Assembly (NCBI RefSeq): GCF_001513675.1
Contig: NZ_CP013859.1
Coordinates: 1,675,081 to 1,739,080 of the forward strand
Source of the DNA: Microbacterium sp. XT11
GTDB taxonomy: Bacteria > Actinomycetota > Actinomycetes > Actinomycetales > Microbacteriaceae
Direction of reading: 5' to 3'
DNA length: 64,000 bases
Under the pieces are notes generated by a model. It saw only the letters and a list, made by a program, of their open reading frames with translations. It was not told where the DNA came from and ran no database searches. A program made the translations under genes and the position numbers. Each line of letters starts with the position of its first letter. Position 1 is the first letter of the stretch. Below are positions 37,301-45,418 of the stretch, piece by piece.

Positions 37301-38960
37301 CGACGAGTCCAACGGCGAGGCCGACGTGGTCATCCTCCTCGTGCATGAGGGCGCTGCCACGGTCGACGTCTCGAGCATCACGCCCGAGTCGCCGCTGGGT
37401 GAGATCGTCTACGGCGTCGACGGCGACGTGGACGCGATCGTCTCGGCGCACACGCACCTCGCGTACAACCACGTCATCGACGGCCGTCCCGTCGTCTCGG
37501 CCGGTCAGTACGGCGAGAACCTCGGTCTGATGAACATCAAGGTCGACCCGAAGACGAAGGATCTGATCTCGATCACGAACGAGATCAAGCCCCTCACCTC
37601 GGGCGGCAAGCCGCTGTACCCCGCCGTCCCGGAGGTGGCCGACATCGTCGCCAAGGCGAAGGCCGAGGCCGACGTGCTGGGCGCCGTCAAGGTCGGAGAC
37701 ATCACCGGCGACTTCAACCGGGCGCGTCAGAGCGATGGCAAGACCGAGAACCGCGGCGGCGAGTCCACGATCGGCAACTTCGTGGCCGATGTGCAGAAGT
37801 GGTCGACGGGCGCCGACCTCGCGCTGATGAACCCCGGCGGCATCCGGGCGAACCTGACCTATGCGTCGTCGGGGGCATCCGATCCGGACGGAAACGTCAC
37901 GTACCGTGAGGCGGCTACCGTTCAGCCGTTCGCCAACACGCTGGTCACGCTGAAGCTCACCGGAGCGCAGCTGAAGAGCGTGCTGGAGGAGCAGTGGCAG
38001 CCGGCAGGAGCGGCTCGTCCGTTCCTCAAGCTCGGAGTGTCGAAGGAGCTGTCGTACACCTACGACCCGACGGCGGCACAGGGGTCGCGCATCACCTCGA
38101 TGACGCTGGGCGGCGTGCCCATCGATCCCGAGGAGACGTACACGGTGGCGGCGAACTCCTTCCTCGCGGCAGGCGGAGACAACTTCTCCTCCTTCGCGCT
38201 GGGGACCGACAAGCGCGACACCGGCAAGGTCGACCTGCAGTCGATGGTCGACTGGTTCGCAGCCAACACCACGGCCTCCCCGGACTACGCCCAGCGCGCC
38301 GTTGGCGTCACGCTGAGCGCTCCCGACGCCGACGGCTACACGGCCGGAGACCAGGTCACGGTGTCGCTCTCGTCGCTGGCGTTCAGCGCAGGAGAGCCGG
38401 CACCGGGCGAGGTCACCCTGTCGCTCGGCGACACCGTGCTCGCCTCGGGCGCGATCGATCCGTCGGTGGTCGACGCGTACGACGAGGTCGGCAGGGCCGC
38501 GCTGACGTTCACGGTGCCCTCGGGCGTGTACGGAGAGCAGTCGCTCACCGTGGCTGTCGCGGGCACCGGCACGACGGCGCAGGTGCCCTTCACGATCGCG
38601 GGGGAGCCGGAGCCCGAGTTCCACGGGGTCATCTCGCTCGACTCGTCGAAGGTCGCCGCGGGCAAGAAGCTCACGATCACCGGAACGGACTACCTGCCGG
38701 GTGAGACCGTGACGGTGCAGCTGCGTCCGAAGAAGGGTGAGCCGGTGACGGTCGGCACGATCGAGGTCGGCGCCGACGGTGGCTTCACGGCATCGGTGAC
38801 GGTGCCGAAGAGCACGCAGCCGGGGAAGTACACGGTCGCGGTGGCGCAGTCGGACGGAGACGAGGCGACGGCCTCGGTCACGGTCACCCGCGGCGGCGGC
38901 GGAGGCGTGATCCGCGATCTCATCGATTGGATCTGGGACCTGCTGACCGGCTGGTTCTGA
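34320..38960 (+). CDS. secreted ExeM/NucH-type nuclease fused to 5'-nucleotidase
   Basis: A 1546 aa exported multidomain protein. Signal peptide ending at AFADT near residue 46. Lamin-tail-like domain (~50-170; VINEAYLSGG, KFVELYNP). OB-fold nuclease-associated domain (~243-347). Endonuclease/exonuclease/phosphatase domain (~517-810) with VASFNVYNY, LMEIENS, NHLKSKSD, LLIGDFNAYAKED, LDHVLAS and SDHDPIL. Metallophosphatase domain (~827-1045) with VNDFHGR, GAGDLIGAS, AAGNHEFDQGW and SAHTHL. 5'-nucleotidase C-terminal domain (~1140-1320; GGESTIGNFVAD, NPGGIRANL). Ig-like domain (~1434-1530) and a Trp-rich amphipathic tail. No sortase motif. Expected to degrade extracellular DNA to nucleosides and phosphate. 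Start ATG 34320 has GAGGAG 9 bp upstream. Confidence 0.9.
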   Translation: MKSAPDDEARVSAASSVHRKRGRYGALAVTCAAALSLGSLVAAPAFADTTGTGVVINEAYLSGGSAGAAFKNKFVELYNPTAEPIALDGMSLQYRSATGTGAFNGVAPLSGTIPAHGYFLVQGNSNGTNGAELPAADVVSTLSPSGTTGTIALVRGTAAVSLTPGSVVGAPGVIDLLGYGTSNTFETKAATAPSGNTDVKSLTRTNGADTDDNSADFSLSASITPQNSGAGGGTDPGSGTDPVTATIAEVQGTTDVSPLNGKTVTVEGVVTADYRTGGYKGITIQTRGSGGAEDATPGASDGIFVFLDALTPTLAIGDLVSVTGAVSEYYGQTQISPSSLSAVSVVQAGVGVPAATPLPDTVLGADREQFESMYVAPTGTYRVASSHQLYNYGALWLNVGGGMNVKSTETTRPGTEAAAITAANRANRILLDDGWSIQVTNKSHPNEQPYFTKDVVVRNGDTVDFGDNGYVLQWSFDDWRLQPVVPIDNTSPAELKPTFTATNPRPASAPEVGGDVQVASFNVYNYFTTLKSQNANARGAATAEEFAIQKSKIVAAINGLGADIVSLMEIENSVKLGGTLDSALADLVAGLNADAGDDVWAYVHTPAALNDATITDYITSAIIYKKDAVSPVGDAMTVVDETVWGNAREPIAQAFDVDGRIVTVVANHLKSKSDPKDGTPVPADEQGFFNADRVRQANSILEFTKTIESKTGSSDILLIGDFNAYAKEDPIDVFTSAGWSDVAREKAPDEHTYSFDGELGSLDHVLASPSLASSIIGAGVWGINSPEWSDRGYAFGATEAGTPFRSSDHDPILVGVSATVPPVSIDVVTVNDFHGRIEADGAAAGAAVLAGAVKQFREANPNTIFAGAGDLIGASTFTSFINDDNPTIDALNAAGLDVSAAGNHEFDQGWADLRDRVQERANWEYISSNVFLTETGEPALAPAWVKELDGVRVGFVGAVTEDLDSLVSPEGIKDLEVRSIVDSVNAVADDLRDGDESNGEADVVILLVHEGAATVDVSSITPESPLGEIVYGVDGDVDAIVSAHTHLAYNHVIDGRPVVSAGQYGENLGLMNIKVDPKTKDLISITNEIKPLTSGGKPLYPAVPEVADIVAKAKAEADVLGAVKVGDITGDFNRARQSDGKTENRGGESTIGNFVADVQKWSTGADLALMNPGGIRANLTYASSGASDPDGNVTYREAATVQPFANTLVTLKLTGAQLKSVLEEQWQPAGAARPFLKLGVSKELSYTYDPTAAQGSRITSMTLGGVPIDPEETYTVAANSFLAAGGDNFSSFALGTDKRDTGKVDLQSMVDWFAANTTASPDYAQRAVGVTLSAPDADGYTAGDQVTVSLSSLAFSAGEPAPGEVTLSLGDTVLASGAIDPSVVDAYDEVGRAALTFTVPSGVYGEQSLTVAVAGTGTTAQVPFTIAGEPEPEFHGVISLDSSKVAAGKKLTITGTDYLPGETVTVQLRPKKGEPVTVGTIEVGADGGFTASVTVPKSTQPGKYTVAVAQSDGDEATASVTVTRGGGGGVIRDLIDWIWDLLTGWF

Positions 38961-38975
38961 TCTGAGTGAACACGG

Positions 38976-39017
38976 CGGAGGCCGTCGGGGGGCCCACCCC
39001 GGCGGCCTCCGCTTTTC
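38976..39017 (+). terminator. terminator of the nuclease gene
   Basis: GCGGAGGCCG (38976-38985) and CGGCCTCCGC (39004-39013) with further GGGG/CCCC pairing inside, followed by TTTT: an intrinsic terminator. Confidence 0.88.
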
Positions 39018-39107
39018 ACCCGTGGCTCGTGCTCGGCTGAGGATCTCACCGACCCGCCCAGAGGCGAGACCCGATGTCGGCTGAGTCGCAGCGCTTCACG
39101 GCATCGG

Positions 39108-39914
39108 TCAGGCGATGACGAGCTCGACGTCGGCTTGTGCGAGCGCCGCCTTCACGTCCGCTGAGGGCTCGGCATCCGTGATGAGGTAGTCGGCGCCGTC
39201 GAGAGGGGCGACCTGCGCGAACAGGCGACGACCGAACTTCGTCGAATCCGCGAGGATCGCGGTCCGCTCGGCGCGTTGGATCATCTCGGACATCATCGCC
39301 GCGTCGCCGAGGTTCGACGTGGAGTATCCGCTCTCGTCGACGGCCCCAACGGCGATGAGGGCGAGGTCGCAGCGGATGTCGACCTCGGGGCCGCCCGGCG
39401 TCATCGTGAACGTGACAGGGCCGGTGGTCGCCTGCGTGATCGACCGCACGGCTCCGCCGAACACGTACAGGTCGCGGAACGCCGACGGTGCGATCTCCGC
39501 GGGGATGCGCAGATTGTTCGTCGCGATGGTGAGGTCGCGATGGTTGCGCAGAGCCCGTGCGAGGGCGAGCGTCGTCGTACCGGCGTTGACCATGATGACC
39601 GCGCCGTCATCGATGAGGCCGGCGGCCGCCTTCGCGATGCGCTCCTTCTCCTCCGTCTGCATGCGCAGGCGCACGTCGAGCGCGCGGTCCTTCAGCTGGC
39701 CGTTGGCCGCGCTCACGGCGCCGCCGTGCGTGCGGATGACCACGCCTTCCCTGTCGAGCTGATCGAGGTCGCGACGGATGGTGTCGATCGACACTCCGAA
39801 GTGCTCGGCGAGGTCTCCGACGGTGACCTGCCCCGCCTGTTCCACGAACGCAGCGAGATCGGCTTTGCGCCCGGCGGGCAGTCGGCGGCGGTGGGTGGAG
39901 CTCGAAGTGTCCAT
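39108..39914 (-). CDS. DeoR family transcriptional regulator
   Basis: A 268 aa sugar-responsive repressor type. N-terminal winged helix-turn-helix (about residues 15-65; VGDLAEHFGVSIDTIRRDL) and a C-terminal DeoR sensor domain with VMVNAGTTTLALAR (phosphosugar-binding loop) and DLALIAVGAVDESGYST. ATG 39914 is supported by a TAGATA box 7 nt upstream (leaderless). It is divergent from the sugar ABC/aldolase/kinase operon and probably controls it, with a sugar phosphate as effector (inference from family). Confidence 0.88.
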   Translation of the reverse strand: MDTSSSTHRRRLPAGRKADLAAFVEQAGQVTVGDLAEHFGVSIDTIRRDLDQLDREGVVIRTHGGAVSAANGQLKDRALDVRLRMQTEEKERIAKAAAGLIDDGAVIMVNAGTTTLALARALRNHRDLTIATNNLRIPAEIAPSAFRDLYVFGGAVRSITQATTGPVTFTMTPGGPEVDIRCDLALIAVGAVDESGYSTSNLGDAAMMSEMIQRAERTAILADSTKFGRRLFAQVAPLDGADYLITDAEPSADVKAALAQADVELVIA

Positions 39915-39921
39915 GCAGCCA

Positions 39922-39927
39922 TATCTA
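39922..39927 (-). promoter_or_regulatory. -10 box of leaderless deoR-type gene
   Basis: TAGATA on the minus strand, 7 nt from ATG 39914. Confidence 0.5.
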
Positions 39928-40048
39928 GCACAACAGGCCGCATCAGGCATGCATGATTCAGCAAAAAGCGGCAAATGACTGCCCGTGAAGATCGTACGAG
40001 ATCGCCGTGGGAACAGCGGGGTTTACCGAATCGAGACGAAGTGACGAC

Positions 40049-40078
40049 TTGACGATCCTGCAATTCCTTGCATAACAT
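40049..40078 (+). promoter_or_regulatory. promoter of the sugar operon
   Basis: -35 TTGACG (40049-40054), an 18-nt spacer and -10 TAACAT (40073-40078). The region is unusually AT-rich for this genome. The predicted start near 40085 gives a ~60-nt leader ending in GAGGAG. Confidence 0.6.
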
Positions 40079-40143
40079 GGCGTAAAACCGCACGAATAAG
40101 CAACTGAAACGCGCGGTGTGGCACATCTCGAAGAGGAGAAGCG

Positions 40144-41436
40144 ATGATCACAGTGGGACGAGGGCGGCGGCGCACCCTGAAGCTCGCCGGCGCGGCGACT
40201 GCGGCCGTGACCGTTCTGGCAGTGGCGGGCTGCGCGGCCGGTGACTCCGGCTCGGACGAGGATGGCGACGTCACGATCGAGTTCGCGCAGTGGTGGGAGC
40301 CCGAGCTCCCCGACGGTGAGTTCCGGGCGCTCATCGACACGTTCGAAGAGCAGAACCCCGGCATCAAGGTCGACCTGGTGAGCGGTCCGTACGCGTCGAC
40401 CAAGGAGCAGCTCTTCGCCGGAGCGGCATCCGGAACCATGCCCGACGTCGTCGGACTCGACGGCGCCTGGGTCAACGACTTCGCCTCGCAGGGCGTGATC
40501 GCCGACCTGACCGCGCTGATGAAGGAGAACGACTACGACGACAGCGAGCTGGCCAGCCAGATCAAGGTCGACGGCAGCACGTACATGATCCCCGTCGTCA
40601 ACTTCGTCTACCCGATGTTCACCAACGACGCCCTGCTGCAGCAGGCGGGCGTGTCCGCCCCGCCGGCCACGCGCAGCGAGTTCGCGGACGCCGCGGCCAA
40701 GGTGTCCGCGCTCGGCGGCGACGTGTCGGGGTGGGTGCTTCCGCTCTCGCTCGAGGCGCCGAACGGCATCCAGAACGACGTGATGTCGTGGGTCTGGGCG
40801 TCGGGCGGCTCCATGCTCGACGACGGCAAGCCCGACCTCACGAACGACGACGTGACCTCGGCGGTCGAGTACATCGGCGACCTCTGGGACTCCGGCGTCA
40901 TCGCTTCGGGCTCGTTCACCATGAAGGAGCAGGACAAGGTCGAGGAGTTCACGAACGGTCGCGTCGGAATGATGATCGACTCCCTCGCGCACATCAACCT
41001 CATCCGCGAGACGAACCCCGACCTGGCGTTCTCGATCTCCGCCATCCCCGCGGAGGACGGCTACGACGGTGAGCGCGGCATCCCGTACGCGTCGTGGGGG
41101 ATCGGCGTGGCCGAGAACTCCGAGCACAAGGACGCGGCGTTCAAGCTCGTCTCCTTCCTGATGAGCCAGGACGTGAACTCCCAGCTGTCGACCATGGCGA
41201 AGGCGTTCCCCGGCAACACGGAATCCGTGCCGGACTTCGTGAACGACGACGAGCTCTTCAAGACCGCGTTCGACATCTACAAGGCCGGATACCCCGCGAA
41301 CGAGTTCACCGGACTGCCGGTGGCCGAGGAGCTCATGCGCCAGTTCGGCGAGCAGCTCCAGTCGGCGCTCGACGGGCAGCAGTCGATCCCCGACGCGCTC
41401 AAGAAGGCGCAGGAGGAGTGGGAAGGGGAGTTCTGA
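40144..41436 (+). CDS. sugar ABC transporter substrate-binding lipoprotein
   Basis: A 430 aa family-1 extracellular solute-binding protein. The signal peptide contains a double-Arg stretch (RGRRRTLKLAG) and ends in AVAGC with lipidated Cys30. The mature part begins VTIEFAQWWEPELPDGEF, typical of oligosaccharide/sugar binders. GAGGAGAAG precedes ATG 40144. First gene of the sugar operon; a strong hairpin separates it from the permeases. The sugar is unknown. Confidence 0.9.
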   Translation: MITVGRGRRRTLKLAGAATAAVTVLAVAGCAAGDSGSDEDGDVTIEFAQWWEPELPDGEFRALIDTFEEQNPGIKVDLVSGPYASTKEQLFAGAASGTMPDVVGLDGAWVNDFASQGVIADLTALMKENDYDDSELASQIKVDGSTYMIPVVNFVYPMFTNDALLQQAGVSAPPATRSEFADAAAKVSALGGDVSGWVLPLSLEAPNGIQNDVMSWVWASGGSMLDDGKPDLTNDDVTSAVEYIGDLWDSGVIASGSFTMKEQDKVEEFTNGRVGMMIDSLAHINLIRETNPDLAFSISAIPAEDGYDGERGIPYASWGIGVAENSEHKDAAFKLVSFLMSQDVNSQLSTMAKAFPGNTESVPDFVNDDELFKTAFDIYKAGYPANEFTGLPVAEELMRQFGEQLQSALDGQQSIPDALKKAQEEWEGEF

Positions 41437-41458
41437 GTCCCGTCCCGTCCTGACCCCG

Positions 41459-41491
41459 GGGGTGCCGCGTCGCGTCGCGGCGCGGCACCCC
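41459..41491 (+). terminator. intra-operon hairpin after the binding-protein gene
   Basis: GGGGTGCCGCG (41459-41469) and CGCGGCACCCC (41481-41491) form an 11-bp perfect stem with no U-run. It probably stabilises or partly terminates the binding-protein mRNA, giving more binding protein than permease. Confidence 0.6.
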
Positions 41492-41516
41492 ACCCGACCA
41501 AGGAAGCCCCCGTTCC

Positions 41517-42440
41517 ATGAGCGTGCGAACACCCCTCGACACCGAGATCATCGTCACCGGTGTCGCTCCGGCCCGCCGGCGCCGCCAGCTGCGCCGCACG
41601 GCCGAGTCCTATGCGTTCCTCTCGCCGACCGTCCTCCTGCTGCTCGTCCTGATGATCGTCCCGATCGTCATGGTCATCGGGTACTCGTTCCAGGACAATG
41701 TCATCCTCAAGAAGAACTCGCAGTTCGTCGGCCTCTCGAACTTCATCGAGATCCTGTCCGACGGCGGCTTCTGGAAGGCCACGGGCAACACGCTCGTCTT
41801 CACCCTGGTGAGCGTGCTCGCCCACCTCGTGCTCGGCCTGGCTTTCGCGATGCTGCTGAACAGCCCGCTTCTCAGCCGGGTGTCGCGGAGCGTCTTCCGG
41901 GCGATCTACGTGCTGCCCTGGTTGTTCACGGTGGCGGTCATCGCGGTGCTGTGGCGCATGCTCCTCGCCCCGAACGGCGTCATCAACTTCCTGCTCAACA
42001 CCGACATCGAGTGGCTCGCATCCCCGCAGCTGGCCCTGGGGACCGTGACGTTCATCAACATCTGGGCCGGATACCCGTTCTTCATGGTGAGTCTGCTGGC
42101 GGGCCTCCAGGGCATCCCGTCCGACCTGTACGAGGCGGCGACCGTCGACGGCGCCAACGCCCGGCAGCGGTTCTGGAACGTCACCATCCCGCAGCTGCGG
42201 CCCATCATCGTCAGCCTCGTGCTGCTCGACCTCATCTGGACATCGCAGCAGTTCGCGCTGATCTGGATGACCACGGGCGGAGGGCCCATCGATGTGACCG
42301 AGGTGCTCAGCACCTTCACGTACAAGCTCGCGTTCGCGAAGTACGACTTCTCGCTCGCGGCGACCTCGGCGGTACTCGTGCTGCTGATGTCGATGATCCT
42401 GGCGGTCTTCTACGTCCGTCATCAGAAGGCGAGGGACTGA
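41517..42440 (+). CDS. sugar ABC transporter permease, MalF/UgpA type
   Basis: A 307 aa protein with six transmembrane helices. The first helix is near residues 35-60 (LLLLVLMIVPIVMVIGYSF), after an N-terminal cytoplasmic tail with an RRRRQLRR cluster. The EAA loop (YEAATVDGANARQRFWNVTIP) is near 203-223. No ATPase gene is present in the operon, so the importer must use a shared MsiK/UgpC-like ATPase encoded elsewhere, as is common in actinobacteria. Confidence 0.9.
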   Translation: MSVRTPLDTEIIVTGVAPARRRRQLRRTAESYAFLSPTVLLLLVLMIVPIVMVIGYSFQDNVILKKNSQFVGLSNFIEILSDGGFWKATGNTLVFTLVSVLAHLVLGLAFAMLLNSPLLSRVSRSVFRAIYVLPWLFTVAVIAVLWRMLLAPNGVINFLLNTDIEWLASPQLALGTVTFINIWAGYPFFMVSLLAGLQGIPSDLYEAATVDGANARQRFWNVTIPQLRPIIVSLVLLDLIWTSQQFALIWMTTGGGPIDVTEVLSTFTYKLAFAKYDFSLAATSAVLVLLMSMILAVFYVRHQKARD

Positions 42441-42441
42441 C

Positions 42442-43287
42442 ATGGCGCTCACCGTGCAGGGCCGGCGGCGCATCGCCAAAACCGGCGTGATCGCAGGTCT
42501 CCTCATCGGGGCCGTCTTCGCCGGCGGACCGGTGCTCTGGATGCTGTCGAGCTCGTTCAAGTCGAACACGCAGATCTTCGAGCTGCCGCCGCGGCTGATC
42601 ACCGACACGTTCTCGTTCGACGCCTACATCGCCATCTTCTCGGATGCCGAGACCATGCGGTTCTTCGCGAACAGCTACATCGTGGCAGGAGCCGTGACGC
42701 TGCTCACGCTGCTCGTGGCGATCCAGGCGGCGTACGCCTTCAGCCGCTTCGAGTTCCGCGGCAAGCGGGTGCTGAACGTGATCATCGTGAGCGTGCAGGC
42801 CGTGCCGCCCATCACGCTCCTCATCCCGTACTTCGGCCTCATGGTCGCGCTCGGGCTCTACAACTCCTACCCGGGGCTCATCCTCACCTACATGGTGTTC
42901 ACGCTGCCGTACGCGATCATCATGATGACCGGCTACTTCAACACGCTGCCGCGCGAGCTCGACGAGGCCGTGCGCGTCGACGGCGCCGGCTCGATGACCG
43001 CACTGTGGCGCGTGCTCGTGCCGATCTCGGTGCCCGGGATCGTCTCCATCGGCATCTACACGTTCATGATCGCGTGGAACGAGTACCTCTTCGCCCTCAC
43101 TCTCACGAAGACCGTCGACATGCGCACCGTGCCGATCGGCATCCAGCTGCTCATGGGTCAGCACTCCTACGAGTGGAACCAGATCATGGCGATGAGCGTG
43201 CTCGGCTCCGTGCCCGTCCTCGTGCTCTTCCTCTTCTTCCAGCGCTACTTCATCAGCGGCCTCACCGCCGGCTCGGTGAAGAGCTGA
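42442..43287 (+). CDS. sugar ABC transporter permease, MalG/UgpE type
   Basis: A 281 aa protein starting one base after the preceding stop. Six transmembrane helices. The EAA loop DEAVRVDGAGSMTALWRVL is near residues 174-192, followed by VPISVPG. It pairs with the MalF-type permease. The aldolase gene follows after 38 bp. Confidence 0.9.
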   Translation: MALTVQGRRRIAKTGVIAGLLIGAVFAGGPVLWMLSSSFKSNTQIFELPPRLITDTFSFDAYIAIFSDAETMRFFANSYIVAGAVTLLTLLVAIQAAYAFSRFEFRGKRVLNVIIVSVQAVPPITLLIPYFGLMVALGLYNSYPGLILTYMVFTLPYAIIMMTGYFNTLPRELDEAVRVDGAGSMTALWRVLVPISVPGIVSIGIYTFMIAWNEYLFALTLTKTVDMRTVPIGIQLLMGQHSYEWNQIMAMSVLGSVPVLVLFLFFQRYFISGLTAGSVKS

Positions 43288-43325
43288 CCGGCCCCACGAC
43301 CACCACCCACACAGGAGAATCAACA

Positions 43326-44189
43326 GTGCTCTACACCGGCAAGTCCATCCTCGACGTCGCCAACGCGAACGGCTTCGCAATCCCCGCCTTCAACATCAGC
43401 GACTGGGCGATGTTCAACGGCATCATGGACATCAGCGAGGAGAAGGCCGCTCCGGTCATCATCGCGATCCACCCCGACGAGGTCTCGCACATCACGACCG
43501 ACCTGATCCCCGCGATGCACGCCCGCGCGCACCGTTCGAGCGTTCCCGTCGCGATCCACTGGGACCACGGCGGCAGCTACGAGCAGATCATCCAGGCGAT
43601 CCGCGCGGGCTTCACCTCGGTGATGATCGATGCCTCGCTCCAGCCGTTCGAGGAGAATGTCGCACTCACGCGCAAGGTCGTCGAGGCGGCGCACGCCGTC
43701 GGCATCCAGGTCGAGGGCGAGCTCGGCACGATCGGCGCCAACGACAGCTACGGCGAGGCAGGCGCCGCGGAGATCATCTACACCAATCCCGCCGACGCCG
43801 TGCGGTTCGTGGAGGAGACCGGGGTCGACAGCCTCGCGATCGCCATCGGCACCTCGCACGGTCTCTACCCGAGCGACAAGAACCCTGAGCTCCGTCACGA
43901 CCTGCTGCAGGAGATCAAGGCCGCGGTCGGCATCCCGCTCGTGCTGCACGGCGGCTCGGCCAACCCCGACTCCGAGCTCCGCCGCGCGGTCGAACTGGGC
44001 ATCAACAAGATCAACATCTCCAGCGACATCAAGGTCTCGTACCACAACCGCATGCGCGAGGTGCTCGGCACCGACGAGCGCCTGCGCGAGCCCAACGCCA
44101 TCCAGCCCGAGCCGATCGCGGCGATGAAGGTCACCGCGGCTGAGAAGATCGAGCTGTTCGGCGCTGACGGCAAGGCCGGACTGTACTGA
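43326..44189 (+). CDS. class II ketose-bisphosphate aldolase
   Basis: A 287 aa zinc aldolase of the FbaA/GatY/KbaY family, cleaving a ketose-1,6-bisphosphate (fructose or tagatose type) into two trioses. PAFNISDWAMFNGI is near the N-terminus. The first zinc histidine lies in VAIHWDHGGS near residue 78-86, and further ligands in IAIGTSHGLYP and PLVLHGGSANPDSE. Start GTG 43326 follows ACAGGAG. The neighbours, a PfkB-superfamily kinase and a phosphomannose isomerase, fit the role of cleaving their bisphosphate product. Confidence 0.9.
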   Translation: MLYTGKSILDVANANGFAIPAFNISDWAMFNGIMDISEEKAAPVIIAIHPDEVSHITTDLIPAMHARAHRSSVPVAIHWDHGGSYEQIIQAIRAGFTSVMIDASLQPFEENVALTRKVVEAAHAVGIQVEGELGTIGANDSYGEAGAAEIIYTNPADAVRFVEETGVDSLAIAIGTSHGLYPSDKNPELRHDLLQEIKAAVGIPLVLHGGSANPDSELRRAVELGINKINISSDIKVSYHNRMREVLGTDERLREPNAIQPEPIAAMKVTAAEKIELFGADGKAGLY

Positions 44190-44218
44190 GCCGCAGGCGC
44201 GGAAGGAGGATCGGCGAC

Positions 44219-45418
44219 GTGGACGGAACGATCGTGCTCGGACTCGGCGGCACCGTCGACTACGAGCTCGTCTGGGATGCCGAGGTCATCGGCCGGCTCG
44301 CACGCGAGCACGGCATCCGGACCGCGGAGCTGACGACCACGTCGCCGATCACCGACGAGCGGAGTCTGCTCGTGACCGTGCTCGCCTTCGTGGCAGCGGG
44401 TACCGGAGGCGAGAGGTTCGTCTCGTCATCCGAGGTCGTCGAGCAGTTCACGGCGCACTTCGACCATGCGGTGACCCTCGGCGGCACGGGCGTGCGAGCG
44501 GGGCTTGCGCTCGACGCGCTCGGCATCCCCAGCGTGCAGCACCTCGTGAGCATCGACGACACGGTGCGCCGACTGCTGCCGAAGACCATCTCGTGGATCT
44601 GCTCCGCCGAGGAGGACACGCTCGATCCGCACCTCATCGTGCAGTATCCCGCCGGCGCACGTGTGCGACTCGTCGACGCCCACATCGAGTCGCACGGCGC
44701 CAACCGGCTGATCTTCGCGAACGATCCGCCCAACCGCCGCATGCTGCTCGCCGACGAGCTTGCGCAGACGCTTCGCACGGCCGAGGTCTTCCTCATCTCC
44801 GGCTTCAACACGATGCAGGACAGAGATCTGCTCGAGAGCCGCCTGGACGCCCTGCACGATGCCATGCGCGAGCTCCCCGCCGAGGCGCTCGTCTACTACG
44901 AGGACGCCGGGTTCTACACCCGCTCGTTCGCCGAGACGGTGCGCAGACGCCTGCTCGGCCGGATCGACGTGTACGGCATGAACGAGGACGAGCTGCAGGA
45001 GTACCTCGGACGGTCCGTCGACCTGCTCGACCCCGCCGAGGTGGTATCCGCGCTGCGGGACGTGCGCACGGTCGTCCCCGCATCCGTGCTCGTCGTGCAC
45101 ACGCGGTACTGGGCCATCGCGGTGGGGACGGATGCCGAGCGGCACCGGGAGGCGCTCGACAGCGCAGTACGCGTCGCCGCCACCCGCTACCGGCTGGGCG
45201 ACGGTTTCTCGGCAGCGGACGTCGACCTCACGGCGTCGATGCCGCGGCACGGAGGCGGGGTCGCGCTCGTCGCCGAGGTCGAGCGTCGTGACGCGGACGC
45301 CGTCGGCGTCGCCGCATACGCGCTCGACGTCGAGACACCGACCACAGTGGGGCTGGGCGACACGTTCGTCGGCGGCTTCCTCGCGGGCGCCGTTCGGGTG
45401 AAAGAGACGAGCGCGTGA
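44219..45418 (+). CDS. ADP-dependent glucokinase/phosphofructokinase family kinase
   Basis: A 399 aa ribokinase-superfamily kinase. It carries the three hallmarks of ADP-dependent sugar kinases: HxE (H155-I-E157, within DAHIESHGANRLIF), NxxE (N255-E-D-E258) and GxGD (G378-L-G-D381, with catalytic Asp381). GGTGVRAGLALDALGIP near 96-112 is the sugar-binding side. Such enzymes use ADP rather than ATP to phosphorylate glucose or fructose-6-phosphate and are best known from archaea. Start GTG 44219 has AAGGAGG upstream. It sits between aldolase and manA, so a bisphosphate-generating role is likely (inference). The phosphoryl donor is unverified. Confidence 0.82.
   Translation: MDGTIVLGLGGTVDYELVWDAEVIGRLAREHGIRTAELTTTSPITDERSLLVTVLAFVAAGTGGERFVSSSEVVEQFTAHFDHAVTLGGTGVRAGLALDALGIPSVQHLVSIDDTVRRLLPKTISWICSAEEDTLDPHLIVQYPAGARVRLVDAHIESHGANRLIFANDPPNRRMLLADELAQTLRTAEVFLISGFNTMQDRDLLESRLDALHDAMRELPAEALVYYEDAGFYTRSFAETVRRRLLGRIDVYGMNEDELQEYLGRSVDLLDPAEVVSALRDVRTVVPASVLVVHTRYWAIAVGTDAERHREALDSAVRVAATRYRLGDGFSAADVDLTASMPRHGGGVALVAEVERRDADAVGVAAYALDVETPTTVGLGDTFVGGFLAGAVRVKETSA

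Noticed and set aside
35841..38624. Long antisense open reading frame opposite the nuclease-nucleotidase gene
   Set aside because: The plus-strand frame has clear catalytic motifs; the antisense frame shows only GC-bias composition.
34320..38960. Sortase-anchored nuclease
   Set aside because: The C-terminus ends in a Trp-rich amphipathic tail with no LPxTG/LAxTG motif or positively charged end.
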